This document shows positions 1 to 7,946 of a DNA stretch of 64,000 bases, in pieces (position 1 is the stretch's first letter; each line of letters begins with the position of its first letter). A model generated the notes under the pieces. The model saw nothing but the letters and a program-made list of their open reading frames with translations. It had not been told where the DNA came from and searched no databases. The stretch is from Pseudoclavibacter terrae (lineage in GTDB: Bacteria; Actinomycetota; Actinomycetes; Actinomycetales; Microbacteriaceae). The translations under genes and the position numbers were made by a program. Location of the stretch: NCBI RefSeq assembly GCF_008831075.1, contig NZ_WBJX01000003.1:372001-436000 (forward strand), given 5' to 3'.

Positions 1-825
1 GAACAGCTGGTAGATGTAGCGGAGCGCGAGACCGAGGCCGATGCTCACGATCATGGCGGGCACGAGGCGCACCCCGCGCTTGCGCAGCGGCTTCCAGAGC
101 GCCGCATCCTGGACCCATCCGAAGGCGGCGCCGAGGATGACGACGATGATGAGAGCCACGAAGATGTTGAGGCCCATCACGACGGCGAAGAGCCAGGCCA
201 TGAGGCCACCGAACGTGACCAGCTCGCCGTGCGAGAAGTTGTTCAGCCCGGTCGTGCCGAAGATCAGCGTGATGCCGATCGCGCCGAGCGCGATGAGCAG
301 GCCGAAGTTGAGCCCCGCGACGAGGCGCTCGATGAGCTGCGAGCCGAAGTTGCTGCTCTGCCTCGTGTCCTCACCGAGCGCGAAGAGGCGTCCGACGTTG
401 GTCGTCGACCACTCGTCTTCCGTGACCTCCGCGGTCGCGCCGTCTTCGTTGCGGAGGTCCACGCCGTCGGGCAGGGTCTCCGTGTCGAGCGTCACCGTGT
501 AGTTGCCGGGTCCGGGGACGGGGACGCGCCAGCGTCCGTCCTCACCCGACTCCACCGTCTCGGTGTACCCGTCGCCTTCGACGGTGAGTGAGACGCCCTC
601 GACGGGTTCGCTCTCGAAGTTGAGGATGCCGCTGATCGAGTACGCCGACTCTTCCGGGGGCTCGGACTCCGCGTTCGCGGGGCCGGCCATCGTGAAGACG
701 CCGAGGAACGCGAAGAGCGACATCGCGAGGGCCGCGAGCATTCGGTGCGTTTGGGTGAGCCGGGAGCGCCTGGCGGTCGCTGAGCGCGATCCGGCTGGCG
801 GGAGCGGACTGAGGAGAAGGGGCAC
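1..825 (-). CDS. livH: Branched-chain amino acid ABC transporter permease LivH with extra N-terminal domain (3' end outside window)
   Basis: This is the membrane permease of a high-affinity branched-chain amino acid (or amide/urea type) ABC importer. The visible 275 codons begin at GTG 825, chosen because GGAGGT lies 5 nt upstream. Residues about 29-50 form a signal-like hydrophobic helix ending PANA. Residues about 55-120 form a beta-rich Ig-like or carboxypeptidase-regulatory-like domain (ISGILNF, GDGRW-like turn, GNYTVTLD). The LivH core then follows, with membrane segments and the family motif GTTGLNNFSHGELV. The known family usually starts directly with the membrane core, so the roughly 150-residue extension is unusual, although I believe similar extensions occur in some actinobacteria. 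The C-terminal part and the rest of the operon lie beyond the window. The family call is secure; the substrate is not. Confidence 0.88.
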   Translation of the reverse strand, partial: MPLLLSPLPPAGSRSATARRSRLTQTHRMLAALAMSLFAFLGVFTMAGPANAESEPPEESAYSISGILNFESEPVEGVSLTVEGDGYTETVESGEDGRWRVPVPGPGNYTVTLDTETLPDGVDLRNEDGATAEVTEDEWSTTNVGRLFALGEDTRQSSNFGSQLIERLVAGLNFGLLIALGAIGITLIFGTTGLNNFSHGELVTFGGLMAWLFAVVMGLNIFVALIIVVILGAAFGWVQDAALWKPLRKRGVRLVPAMIVSIGLGLALRYIYQLF

Positions 826-1115
826 GGAGTACCTCCAGTGCGAGTCGGGCTGGGCACGACGACTGAACGAGATTCTGGAACTGCTATTGCTGCAAGCGAG
901 GATTCGCCACTCTGCGAATCTACGGATGGTTTGTATCGGCAATGTTTCTTTGCCGCTACACACGATAGCCGTGTGGGAGTGCGGCCGTGCGTCGTATGCG
1001 GCCCGAATGCGCAATTTTGTTCTACGTCACCACAAATGTGGCGGCTCAGTGGTTCAGAGGCTGCGGATGGTGCCAAGATCCTCGGTTCGGGAAGAACGTG
1101 GTCGCCTTGGGCGTG
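826..1115. other. Intergenic region upstream of livH, AT-richer, with short dyads
   Basis: This 290-bp spacer separates the livH start from the trhO stop and must carry the livH promoter on the minus strand. It is AT-richer than its flanks and contains perfect dyads: CCACA-AA-TGTGG (1030-1041), CACACG-N5-CGTGTG near 960-975 and GATTCGC-N6-GCGAATC (901-920). I cannot place a convincing -35/-10 pair. No conserved small gene or RNA is recognisable. Confidence 0.4.
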
Positions 1116-2048
1116 TCACCGACCGGATGGTGCCCCGCTGCCGGTGGTCGCGTGCTCGAGAGCATGCCGAGCGCAGAAGATCGGCAGCTCGCCGCAGCGC
1201 TCACAGGTGACGAAGCGCTCCCGACAGGAGGCGTCGCTGCAGTTCTGCGTGCGGTGCGTGGGCGCCGCGCACTCTCGGCAGCGCCCGAGCTTCTCGGTGT
1301 TCGGCCCGAACTCGAGGTGCTCGCGGGCGTCGAAGACGGCGAGCGATCCCTTCCAGAGGCCTTCGTCGCCGAACTGCTCGGCGTAGCGGACGATGCCGCC
1401 GTCGAGCTGGTACACCTCGCTGAAGCCACGCTTCACCATGAGCGCGGAGAGGACCTCGCAGCGCACGCCTCCCGTGCAGTAGGTGACGACGGGCTTCGAC
1501 TTCAGCTCGTCGTACTTGCCGGACTCGAGCTCGGCGATGAAGTCGCGGGTCGTGCCCGTCTCGGGCACGACGGCGCCCTCGAAGCGGCCGATCTGGGCTT
1601 CGATGGCGTTGCGGCCGTCGAAGAAGACGACGTCGTCGCGCGACTCGACCAGGGCGTGGACCTCGTCCGGGGCAAGGTGGGTGCCGCCGCCGACCACGCC
1701 GTGCTCGTCGACCTCCAGTTCCCCGGGCGCCCCGAAGCTCACGATCTCGTCCCGCACCTTGACGCTGAGGCGCGGGAAGTCGAGGCTCTGTCCGTTCTCA
1801 TCGAGGCCGGTGCCCTCCGACCACTTGTAGTCGGCGTCCTTGAACGCCGCGTACTCGCGGGTGGTGCGCACGTACCGCTTGAGCGCGTTGAGCTCGCCGC
1901 CGAGGGTGCCGTTGATGCCGTCCTTCGAGATCAGGATGCGCCCGCGCAGCCCCAGCGACGCCGCGAGGTCTCGCTGCCAGAGGCGGATCGCCTCGGGATC
2001 GGCGAGGGGCGCGAAGGCGTAGTAGAGCACGATCTTGGGGACAGCCAT
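1116..2048 (-). CDS. trhO: tRNA uridine(34) hydroxylase TrhO, rhodanese-like
   Basis: TrhO-family proteins (YceA/UPF0176) catalyse O2-dependent hydroxylation of uridine at wobble position 34 in tRNA. The 310-residue protein starts at ATG 2048 ([10 protein letters not shown]), which matches the usual family start; further in-frame sequence upstream is not homologous. It has an N-terminal acylphosphatase-like region (residues 1-95, with [11 protein letters not shown]), a rhodanese domain with the active-site loop CTGGVRCE (Cys191), and a cysteine-rich C-terminus ([18 protein letters not shown]) that could bind a metal. It is divergent from the glycosylase gene with only 79 bp between the starts. 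Confidence 0.93.
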   Translation of the reverse strand: MAVPKIVLYYAFAPLADPEAIRLWQRDLAASLGLRGRILISKDGINGTLGGELNALKRYVRTTREYAAFKDADYKWSEGTGLDENGQSLDFPRLSVKVRDEIVSFGAPGELEVDEHGVVGGGTHLAPDEVHALVESRDDVVFFDGRNAIEAQIGRFEGAVVPETGTTRDFIAELESGKYDELKSKPVVTYCTGGVRCEVLSALMVKRGFSEVYQLDGGIVRYAEQFGDEGLWKGSLAVFDAREHLEFGPNTEKLGRCRECAAPTHRTQNCSDASCRERFVTCERCGELPIFCARHALEHATTGSGAPSGR

Positions 2049-2115
2049 GCGTTCGATTTTAGGTGAGCGGCGGTGCTCCGAGCGTCGGGGGTGCGCGGAT
2101 GTCGGTGGGTCTGCG

Positions 2116-2121
2116 TACCCT
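2116..2121 (+). promoter_or_regulatory. -10 element of a leaderless promoter for the glycosylase gene
   Basis: TACCCT ends exactly 6 nt before ATG 2128, which would place transcription start at the start codon. No Shine-Dalgarno sequence precedes the ATG. The same hexamer and spacing occur before the ankyrin gene and aspS in this window. Confidence 0.5.
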
Positions 2122-2127
2122 TGCCGC

Positions 2128-3060
2128 ATGCCAGATCGGGTCATGACGCTCTATCGGCCGGCGCTGCCGGTCGATGTGGTGCAGACCCTGTCGCCGCTCA
2201 TGCGGGGCAGGCGTGACCCGACCTGCTGGATGCACCCGGTCTCGCGGGACGTGTGGCGCACGTCGCACGCGCTCGCGGGTGGGGCGACGACCGTCTTCCG
2301 GCAGGCGCGGGACGGAGTCCGCATCGTGTCGTGGGGCGAGGCCGCCGAGATCGCGGTCGACGAAGCCCCAGTCCTTCTTGGCCGCGATGACGACTGGAGC
2401 GAGCTGCGCCTCGAGGCGCTCCCCGAGCTGGCGGATGTGCGGCGTCGCAACGAGGGGCTCCGGCTCCCGAAGTCGGGGGCGGTCTTCGAGGCGCTCAGTG
2501 CCGCCATCATCGAGCAGAAGATCACGGGCCTCGAAGCGCATCGAGCGTGGGACATCCTGCACCGCGACTACGCCGACCCTGCCCCCGGCCCAGCCGGGTT
2601 GGTGCCGCGCCACCTGCGGCTCCCGCTCACCCCGGAGCAGTGGCGGCGCATCCCGAGCTGGGACTGGCATCGAGCGGGCGTCGACCACTCCCGGACGGGT
2701 ACGGTCATCCGCTCCGCCACGGTCGCATCGGCGCTGGAGCGCACGGCGAGCCTGCCAACCGGGTCGGAAGAGCCCCTGCGCCGCCTCCGCTCGATCGTCG
2801 GCGTCGGCGTGTGGACGGCCAACGAGACCGTGCAACGCTCGCATGGCGACCCGGATGCGCCGAGCTTCAGCGACTACCACATCCCCAACATGGTGGGGTG
2901 GGCGCTCGCGGGTTGCGACGTCGACGACGACGGCATGCGGGAGCTGCTCGAGCCGTGGCGGGGGCACCGCGAGCGGGTCGTGCGCCTCATCAAACTGGCT
3001 GGCAACCCGCGCCCGAAGCATGGCGCGCGCATGACCGTGCAGGACCACCGCTTCCACTGA
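2128..3060 (+). CDS. AlkA/HhH-GPD family DNA-3-methyladenine glycosylase
   Basis: This is a base-excision repair glycosylase that removes alkylated purines. The 310-residue protein carries the helix-hairpin-helix GPD fold: the hairpin [12 protein letters not shown] is followed by the conserved catalytic aspartate in SFSDYHIP (Asp249). The N-terminal 90 residues form the AlkA-like beta domain. ATG 2128 was chosen because a -10 element sits 6 nt upstream (leaderless); ATG 2143 is an alternative. There is no 4Fe-4S cysteine cluster, which argues against Nth or MutY. The exact substrate range (3-meA versus other lesions) cannot be read from sequence. Confidence 0.88.
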   Translation: MPDRVMTLYRPALPVDVVQTLSPLMRGRRDPTCWMHPVSRDVWRTSHALAGGATTVFRQARDGVRIVSWGEAAEIAVDEAPVLLGRDDDWSELRLEALPELADVRRRNEGLRLPKSGAVFEALSAAIIEQKITGLEAHRAWDILHRDYADPAPGPAGLVPRHLRLPLTPEQWRRIPSWDWHRAGVDHSRTGTVIRSATVASALERTASLPTGSEEPLRRLRSIVGVGVWTANETVQRSHGDPDAPSFSDYHIPNMVGWALAGCDVDDDGMRELLEPWRGHRERVVRLIKLAGNPRPKHGARMTVQDHRFH

Positions 3061-3103
3061 GGGGGTCGTTCGCCCACGGCTGACGCGGTTTTCAGCAAAT
3101 TTT

Positions 3104-3130
3104 CTGGCACTCGACCTGGGTGAGTGCTAA
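3104..3130 (+). promoter_or_regulatory. CIRCE operator (HrcA binding site) upstream of hsp20
   Basis: The arms CTGGCACTC and GAGTGCTAA are separated by exactly 9 nt. This matches the CIRCE consensus TTAGCACTC-N9-GAGTGCTAA in all nine bases of the right arm and seven of nine in the left. It lies about 90 bp before the hsp20 start and probably overlaps its promoter. HrcA repression of the downstream gene is inferred from the known role of CIRCE. Confidence 0.88.
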
Positions 3131-3146
3131 TTTTCTGACCAAGGAA

Positions 3147-3167
3147 GTTGACACCAGTCGACTCAAG
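3147..3167 (+). promoter_or_regulatory. HAIR-like (HspR) operator, partly degenerate
   Basis: GTTGACA-N7-ACTCAAG resembles the HspR consensus CTTGAGT-N7-ACTCAAG. The right arm is perfect; the left arm keeps only the TTGA core and also reads as a TTGACA -35 hexamer. It starts 16 bp after the CIRCE element. HspR control of hsp20 genes is known in actinobacteria, but use of this site is inference. Confidence 0.5.
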
Positions 3168-3180
3168 TTCACCGCAGTCG

Positions 3181-3194
3181 CTCACGATCGTGAG
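3181..3194 (+). promoter_or_regulatory. 14-bp perfect palindrome in the hsp20 leader
   Basis: CTCACGATCGTGAG is a perfect dyad 26 bp upstream of the hsp20 ATG. It lies downstream of the CIRCE and HAIR-like sites and may be a third protein-binding site or a small mRNA hairpin. The binding factor is unknown. Confidence 0.35.
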
Positions 3195-3220
3195 TGTGCG
3201 TACAAGGAAGGGAAAACGAC

Positions 3221-3634
3221 ATGGCACGCGTCTTCGATCCGTTCCAGGAGATGGAACGACTTTTCCAGGGAGCACCGAACAGCCCGCGTTCGATGCCCAT
3301 CGACCTCTACCGTGAGGCCGACCACTACATCCTCACCGCCGACCTGCCGGGCATCGACCCCAGCTCGATCGACGTCGACCTCGACGGCCAGCAGCTCACG
3401 ATCCGCGCCGAGCGCAGCACCGTGAACGCTGAGGGTGCCAAGTGGCTCGTGCGTGAGCGCAACGGTGGCAGCTATCTCCGCCAGTTCACGCTCGGCCAGG
3501 GCCTCGACACCGAGCGCATCGCCGCGAGCTACGAGCATGGCGTGCTCACGGTGACGGTTCCCGTCAGCGAGCGCGCGAAGCCGCGCAAGATCGAGATCGA
3601 GACCGGTACGAAGGTCGAGACCATCCAGGCGTAG
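3221..3634 (+). CDS. Small heat-shock protein, Hsp20/alpha-crystallin family
   Basis: This is an ATP-independent holdase chaperone that binds unfolding proteins in the cytoplasm. The 137-residue protein starts at ATG 3221 (MARVFDPFQEM), preceded by AAGGAAGGG. It has a short N-terminal arm and a full alpha-crystallin domain (residues about 25-120), ending in the conserved GVLTVTVPVSE. A short C-terminal tail lacks a clear I-x-I motif; TIQA is present instead. It is monocistronic, ending at a strong hairpin. Upstream CIRCE and HAIR-like operators suggest HrcA, and possibly HspR, repression. Confidence 0.95.
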   Translation: MARVFDPFQEMERLFQGAPNSPRSMPIDLYREADHYILTADLPGIDPSSIDVDLDGQQLTIRAERSTVNAEGAKWLVRERNGGSYLRQFTLGQGLDTERIAASYEHGVLTVTVPVSERAKPRKIEIETGTKVETIQA

Positions 3635-3652
3635 CCGACAGGCGACGCAGCA

Positions 3653-3686
3653 GAAGGGGGCAGTGCGAGATCGCACTGCCCCCTTC
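3653..3686 (+). terminator. Bidirectional terminator between hsp20 and xylB
   Basis: A perfect 16-bp stem (GAAGGGGGCAGTGCGA paired with its complement, GA loop region) lies between the convergent hsp20 and xylB stops. Its symmetry allows it to terminate both strands. Confidence 0.85.
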
Positions 3687-3694
3687 GTGATGTC

Positions 3695-5134
3695 TCAGAC
3701 GGAACGCAGGCTCTTGCCTGACTCCTCGGCCTCCCGCGCGAGCTCCGCGGCCGCCGCGAACCGGGCTCGAAGTGCCGCATCAGGAGCCGGCTCGAGGCGC
3801 GCGATGGTCTCCACGGGCCAATCGGGGCGGCTGCCGGTCGCGACCCAGGCGGCCTGGCGGGCCGCGCCGTCGGCGACGTACTCGCCGGGCGCCGGGATTT
3901 CGACGGGTACCTCGAAGAGGGTCGGGGCGACGGCGCGCACACCCTCGCTCAGGGCGGCGCCGCCGATGAGCATGACGCGCTTCGCGTCGACGCCGAGCGC
4001 GCGGTGCGCGTCGAGCGCCTGAGCGAGGCTGCCGAGCATGCCCTCGACTGCGGCGCGGGCGAGGTTCTCGCGTGTGAAGGATCCACGCGTCATGCCGAGC
4101 AGAGATGCCGTCGCGTCCGGCAGGTCAGGAGTGCGCTCGCCGTCGAGGTACGGCACGAACGCGAGCCCGCCGGAGCCCACGGGGGCGGACGCGGCCAGCC
4201 GACCGAACTCCGCGTGGTCCACGCCGAGCACTGTCGCGGTCGTGTCGATGACGCGTGCCGCGTTGAGCGTGGCGGACAGGGGGAGGTACTCGCCCGTCGC
4301 GTCGGCGAAGCCCGCAAGACCGCCGTTCGGGTCGACAACCGGCCGCTCGGCGACCGAGAACACGGTGCCGGAGGTGCCGATCGAGACGACGACGTCACCG
4401 GCGCGAGCATTGAGGCCGAGCGCGGCACCTGCGTTGTCACCGGCTCCCGCGGCGACGAGCGCGCCAGCCGGAGTCCTGCCGGCGACCTCGGACGGCCCGA
4501 GCACGCGCGGCAGGATCACGTCATGCCCGAGTGCCGCGACGAGCAGCTCGCGGTCGTACTCGCCCGTGAACGGCGACCAGTAGCCGGTTCCGGACGCGTC
4601 GGAGCGGTCGGTCGTGAGCTTCGTCAGGTCGGGGCCGAGGGGGCTCTCGTCGGCGGGGCCGTAGCCGAGGAGCCGCCACGTGAGCCAGTCGTGGGGGAGT
4701 GCGACGGCGGCGACGCGTGCCGCGTTCTCGGGCTCCGCATCCCGGAGCCAGCGCAGCTTCGTGATGGTGAAGGAGGCGACGGGGACGAGGCCTGTGCGCT
4801 CGACGAGCGCCTCCTGCCCGAACTCCGCGATGAGGTCTCTGGCGGCACCCGCGCTACGCGTGTCGTTCCAGAGGAGCGCGTCGCGCACGACGTTGCCGTC
4901 GGCGTCGAGCGCCACCATGCCGTGCTGCTGGCCTGCGACGGAGATCGCCGCGACGTCATGGAGCCCACCCGCCGCCGCGGTCGCATCCTGAACGGCGGTC
5001 CACCAGTTCGCTGGGTCCACCTCAGTGCCAGGAGCGTGCGACGCGCGACCCTGGCGGATGAGCTCTCCCGTCACGGCGTCCCGGATGACGAGCTTGCAGC
5101 TCTGCGTACTCGAGTCGAAGCCGGCGACGAGCAT
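3695..5134 (-). CDS. xylB: Xylulokinase XylB (FGGY kinase)
   Basis: It phosphorylates D-xylulose to xylulose 5-phosphate, feeding the pentose phosphate pathway. The 479-residue protein starts at ATG 5134 ([14 protein letters not shown]), which gives the family N-terminus; the longer in-frame extension is not conserved. It shows the ATP-binding N-terminal motif [10 protein letters not shown], a substrate-contact region [10 protein letters not shown], the catalytic aspartate region [12 protein letters not shown], and the C-terminal FGGY signature near [15 protein letters not shown]. It lies downstream of xylA on the same strand with a 136-bp gap that contains a long hairpin, so its expression is probably lower than that of xylA or set separately. 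Confidence 0.95.
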   Translation of the reverse strand: MLVAGFDSSTQSCKLVIRDAVTGELIRQGRASHAPGTEVDPANWWTAVQDATAAAGGLHDVAAISVAGQQHGMVALDADGNVVRDALLWNDTRSAGAARDLIAEFGQEALVERTGLVPVASFTITKLRWLRDAEPENAARVAAVALPHDWLTWRLLGYGPADESPLGPDLTKLTTDRSDASGTGYWSPFTGEYDRELLVAALGHDVILPRVLGPSEVAGRTPAGALVAAGAGDNAGAALGLNARAGDVVVSIGTSGTVFSVAERPVVDPNGGLAGFADATGEYLPLSATLNAARVIDTTATVLGVDHAEFGRLAASAPVGSGGLAFVPYLDGERTPDLPDATASLLGMTRGSFTRENLARAAVEGMLGSLAQALDAHRALGVDAKRVMLIGGAALSEGVRAVAPTLFEVPVEIPAPGEYVADGAARQAAWVATGSRPDWPVETIARLEPAPDAALRARFAAAAELAREAEESGKSLRSV

Positions 5135-5171
5135 GGTGGTCTGCTTTCTGTAGTGCTGGGGTGTGGTGCGC

Positions 5172-5233
5172 GACAGAGCTGGGGCGGATGCAGGCGCGTC
5201 GTTGGACGTGCGAGCATCCGCCACAGCTCTGTC
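5172..5233 (-). terminator. Long intercistronic hairpin between xylA and xylB
   Basis: GACAGAGCTG pairs perfectly with CAGCTCTGTC; after a 2-nt mismatch, GCGGATGC pairs with GCATCCGC, leaving a 22-nt loop. It has no uridine run on the xylA-xylB transcript. It could be a partial terminator, a processing site or a 3' stabiliser of xylA mRNA. A comparable hairpin follows the first gene of the divergent transporter arm. Confidence 0.6.
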
Positions 5234-5270
5234 AGGGGGACGGGGGAGTCCGTCGGGCGAGTGGCGGGGA

Positions 5271-6464
5271 CTAGCCGCGGGCGCCCATGAGGTGCTCGAG
5301 CGCGAGCTGCTGCAGGCGCACGAAGCCGAAGCCCTTGCCGTTGAAGTACGCGTTCGCGTCGAAGTCCTCGTACGCCGAGCGGTCGGCGAGGAAGTCGTCG
5401 TACGTCTCGCCCTCGCCGAGCGTGTTCGTGGAGAGCTCGTCGACGCGGGAAGCGGCGAGCGCCTCCTGCACCTCGGGGTCGGCGCGGAATGCCGCGGCGC
5501 GCTCCTTGAGGAGCAGGTACGTGCGCATGTTCGCCGCTGCCGACTCCCACACGCCCGTCTCGTCCTCGGTGCGCGAGGGCTTGTAGTCGAAGTGGCGCGG
5601 ACCCGTGTAGGTCTGGCCGCCGTTGGGGCCGCCGTTCTCGAGCAGGTCGACGAGCGCGAACGCGTTCTGCAGGTCGCCGTGACCGAAGACGAGGTCCTGG
5701 TCGTACTTGATGCCGCGCTGGCCGTTGAGGTCGATGTGGAACAGCTTGCCCTGGTAGAGGGCCTGTGCGATGCCGGCGGCGAAGTTGAGGCCGGCCATCT
5801 GCTCGTGGCCGACCTCGGGGTTCACGCCGACGAGCTCTGGACGCTCGAGCGTCTCGATGAAGGCGAGGGCGTGGCCGACCGTGGGGAGGAGGATGTCGCC
5901 GCGGGGCTCGTTCGGCTTCGGCTCGATCGCGAAGCGGATGTTGTAGCCCTTGTCGGTGACGTAGTCGCCGAGCAGGTTGACGGCCTCGCGGTAGCGCTCG
6001 AGTGCCTGGCGGATGTCCTTCGCGGAGTCGTACTCGGCGCCTTCGCGGCCGCCCCACATGACGAACGTCTCGGCGCCGAGCGAGGCGGCGAGGTCGAGGT
6101 TGCGGAGCACCTTGCGCAGCGCGAAGCGGCGCACGTCGCGGTCGTTGGAGGTGAAGCCGCCGTCCTTGAAGACCGGGGCGGAGAAGAGGTTCGTGGTGAC
6201 CATGGGAACGACGAGGCCCGTCGCGTCGAGTGCTCCGCGGAGGCGGGAGATCTGGGAGTCGCGCACCTCGTCGGTCGAGCCGAACGGGAAGAGGTCGTCG
6301 TCGTGGAACGTGAGTCCGTAGGCGCCGGCCTCGGCGAGCTTCTCGACGACGTGCACGACATCGAGGTCGGCGCGCGTCGGGCCGCCGAACGGGTCGGTGC
6401 CGTTGTAGCCGACGGTCCACAGACCGAACGAGAACTTGTCTGCGGGGGTGGGGGTCAGAGGCAT
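5271..6464 (-). CDS. xylA: Xylose isomerase XylA
   Basis: It isomerises D-xylose to D-xylulose in the cytoplasm with divalent metals. The 397-residue product from ATG 6464 ([10 protein letters not shown]) has the class I (actinobacterial) length. Seen in the sequence are the catalytic histidine in [11 protein letters not shown], the tryptophan motif FVMWGGREG, the metal/substrate motif [13 protein letters not shown], and [10 protein letters not shown] with a conserved His. It is the first gene of the minus-strand xylAB unit, divergent from the sugar transporter. A TATATG -10 and a shared AACTTA motif upstream suggest common control with the transporter by the ROK repressor nearby. Confidence 0.97.
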   Translation of the reverse strand: MPLTPTPADKFSFGLWTVGYNGTDPFGGPTRADLDVVHVVEKLAEAGAYGLTFHDDDLFPFGSTDEVRDSQISRLRGALDATGLVVPMVTTNLFSAPVFKDGGFTSNDRDVRRFALRKVLRNLDLAASLGAETFVMWGGREGAEYDSAKDIRQALERYREAVNLLGDYVTDKGYNIRFAIEPKPNEPRGDILLPTVGHALAFIETLERPELVGVNPEVGHEQMAGLNFAAGIAQALYQGKLFHIDLNGQRGIKYDQDLVFGHGDLQNAFALVDLLENGGPNGGQTYTGPRHFDYKPSRTEDETGVWESAAANMRTYLLLKERAAAFRADPEVQEALAASRVDELSTNTLGEGETYDDFLADRSAYEDFDANAYFNGKGFGFVRLQQLALEHLMGARG

Positions 6465-6492
6465 GAGGGTCCGTTCCAGATATCGTCGTTGA

Positions 6493-6515
6493 TAAGTTCT
6501 AGAGAGCAACATATA
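6493..6515 (-). promoter_or_regulatory. xylA promoter -10 (TATATG) with candidate operator AACTTA
   Basis: On the minus strand TATATG (6515-6510) is followed by 11 nt and then AACTTA (6498-6493). The transporter promoter on the opposite strand has the identical TATATG-11 nt-AACTTA arrangement, so the AACTTA segment is a candidate operator near the transcription start. No good -35 hexamer is visible. Confidence 0.5.
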
Positions 6516-6520
6516 GCATT

Positions 6521-6565
6521 CTGCGGTCGCAGATCCACCATCAGTTGTCGTTGAGATGCATCTCA
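6521..6565. promoter_or_regulatory. Two dyads between the divergent xyl promoters
   Basis: CTGCG-GT-CGCAG (6521-6532) and the perfect palindrome TGAGATGCATCTCA (6552-6565) lie between the two -10 elements of the divergent xyl promoters. The position suits an activator or global (catabolite) regulator shared by both promoters. The factor is not identifiable from sequence. Confidence 0.4.
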
Positions 6566-6607
6566 GCCGCCTGCGACCGCCAGTTTTGTCACGAATCCGA
6601 AACGGGG

Positions 6608-6653
6608 TTGCACAACTGCACCCAAGTGGGTATATGTTTGGCGCGACAACTTA
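6608..6653 (+). promoter_or_regulatory. Promoter of the sugar-binding protein gene with candidate XylR operator
   Basis: TTGCAC (6608-6613), a 17-nt spacer and TATATG (6631-6636) form a good vegetative promoter. AACTTA (6648-6653) follows the -10 after 11 nt, as at the divergent xylA promoter. Predicted initiation is near 6643, giving a leader of about 40 nt. Confidence 0.65.
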
Positions 6654-6685
6654 GGGCAAGACATTTCAGAGAGGAAATGACCTTC

Positions 6686-7807
6686 ATGTCAGCAACGAAG
6701 AAGTTGCTCGGTCTCGCAGTCGTTGGAGGCCTCGCACTCGGCCTCACCGCCTGCGACGCGCCAGCAGACCCAGCAGCAACCGGCGAAGCAGGAGCAGCAG
6801 TCGAGGTCGAGAGCGTCGGCATCTCCATGCCGACCCGCGAGCTCGAGCGTTGGATCAACGACGGCGCGCAGCTCCAGAGCAAGCTCGACGAGGCCGGCTT
6901 CACCACCGACCTCCAGTACGCCGAGAACGACCCGGACACGCAGATCTCGCAGATCCAGAACCAGATCGCCTCCGGAGTCGACGTGCTCGTCGTCGCCGCC
7001 ATCGACGGCTCGGTGCTCGCACCGGTCCTCCAGGACGCGGCTGACGAAGGCATCACGATCATCGCCTACGACCGCCTCATCAACGACACCGAGAACGTCG
7101 ACTACTACGCGACGTTCGACAACTACGCGGTCGGCAAGCTGCAGGGCGAGTACATCGTCGACACGCTCGACCTCGAGAACCAGCCGGGCCCGTTCTACCT
7201 CGAGCCGTTCGCCGGCAGCCCCGACGACAACAACGCGAAGTTCTTCTTCTCTGGCGCATGGGATGTCCTCAAGCCGTACATCGACGAGGGCAAGCTCGAG
7301 GTCGCCTCGGGCAAGGCGCCCGCGTCGAACGACGACTGGGCCTCAGTCGGCATCCAGGGCTGGGAGAGCGCTGGCGCTCAGGACGAGATGGAGAACCGTC
7401 TCGCCTCGAACTACAGCGACAAGAAGGTCGACGTCGTCCTCTCCCCGAACGACAGCCTCGCCCAGGGCATCTCGGAGGCGCTCGTCTCCTCCGGCTACAC
7501 GCCCGGCTCCGAGTGGCCCATCCTCACGGGTCAGGACGCTGACAAGGCCTCCGTCGTGAACATCCTCGCCGACAAGCAGTCCATGACGGTCTGGAAGGAC
7601 ACCCGCCTCCTCGGCGACCAGGTCTTCGCCATGATCGAGTCCCTCAAGGCCGGCACCGAGGTCGACGTCAACGACACCGAGAGCTACGACAACGGCGTCA
7701 AGGTCGTCCCCTCGTACCTCCTCGACCCCGAGGTCGTCACCAAGGACAGCGTGCAGGAGAAGCTCATCGACAGCGGCTTCCTCAAGGCATCGGACGTCGG
7801 ACTCTAA
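6686..7807 (+). CDS. Sugar ABC transporter substrate-binding lipoprotein, ChvE/multiple-monosaccharide type
   Basis: This is an extracytoplasmic receptor delivering xylose or related monosaccharides to the ABC transporter encoded next. ATG 6686 gives 373 residues and lies 11 nt after GAGAGG; ATG 6677 in the same frame is only 2 nt from it, so 6686 is preferred. It has a signal peptide with lipobox GLTAC (lipidated Cys about residue 22). The periplasmic-binding fold shows LQYAENDPDTQISQIQNQ, IIAYDRLI, NVDYYATFDN, FAGSPDDNNA and LTGQDAD, a pattern I know from ChvE/MmsA-type receptors. Its position opposite xylAB supports xylose as substrate; wider monosaccharide specificity is possible. Confidence 0.92.
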   Translation: MSATKKLLGLAVVGGLALGLTACDAPADPAATGEAGAAVEVESVGISMPTRELERWINDGAQLQSKLDEAGFTTDLQYAENDPDTQISQIQNQIASGVDVLVVAAIDGSVLAPVLQDAADEGITIIAYDRLINDTENVDYYATFDNYAVGKLQGEYIVDTLDLENQPGPFYLEPFAGSPDDNNAKFFFSGAWDVLKPYIDEGKLEVASGKAPASNDDWASVGIQGWESAGAQDEMENRLASNYSDKKVDVVLSPNDSLAQGISEALVSSGYTPGSEWPILTGQDADKASVVNILADKQSMTVWKDTRLLGDQVFAMIESLKAGTEVDVNDTESYDNGVKVVPSYLLDPEVVTKDSVQEKLIDSGFLKASDVGL

Positions 7808-7827
7808 CGAGTCACCGACACCACACA

Positions 7828-7880
7828 CGGAACGCGCTCGGGCTGGCTGTGCCCCCCACACCAGCCCGAGCGCGCTTCCG
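7828..7880 (+). terminator. Intercistronic hairpin after the binding-protein gene
   Basis: A 14-bp perfect stem (CGCGCTCGGGCTGG with its complement, 14-nt loop), extended by CGGAA/TTCCG across one bulged base, follows the receptor stop by 20 nt. There is no U-tract. Such hairpins after a binding-protein gene usually stabilise its mRNA and reduce read-through into the ATPase gene. Confidence 0.75.
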
Positions 7881-7946
7881 TGACAGCTCGCGCCTGAACG
7901 CGCAGAGCAACACCGAGCGTTGCAGCTCGGAAAGCGAGACGGAGCA

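Noticed and set aside
5163-6554. 463-codon plus-strand frame opposite xylA
   Set aside because: Antisense of xylose isomerase with Val/Glu/Ala-biased composition.
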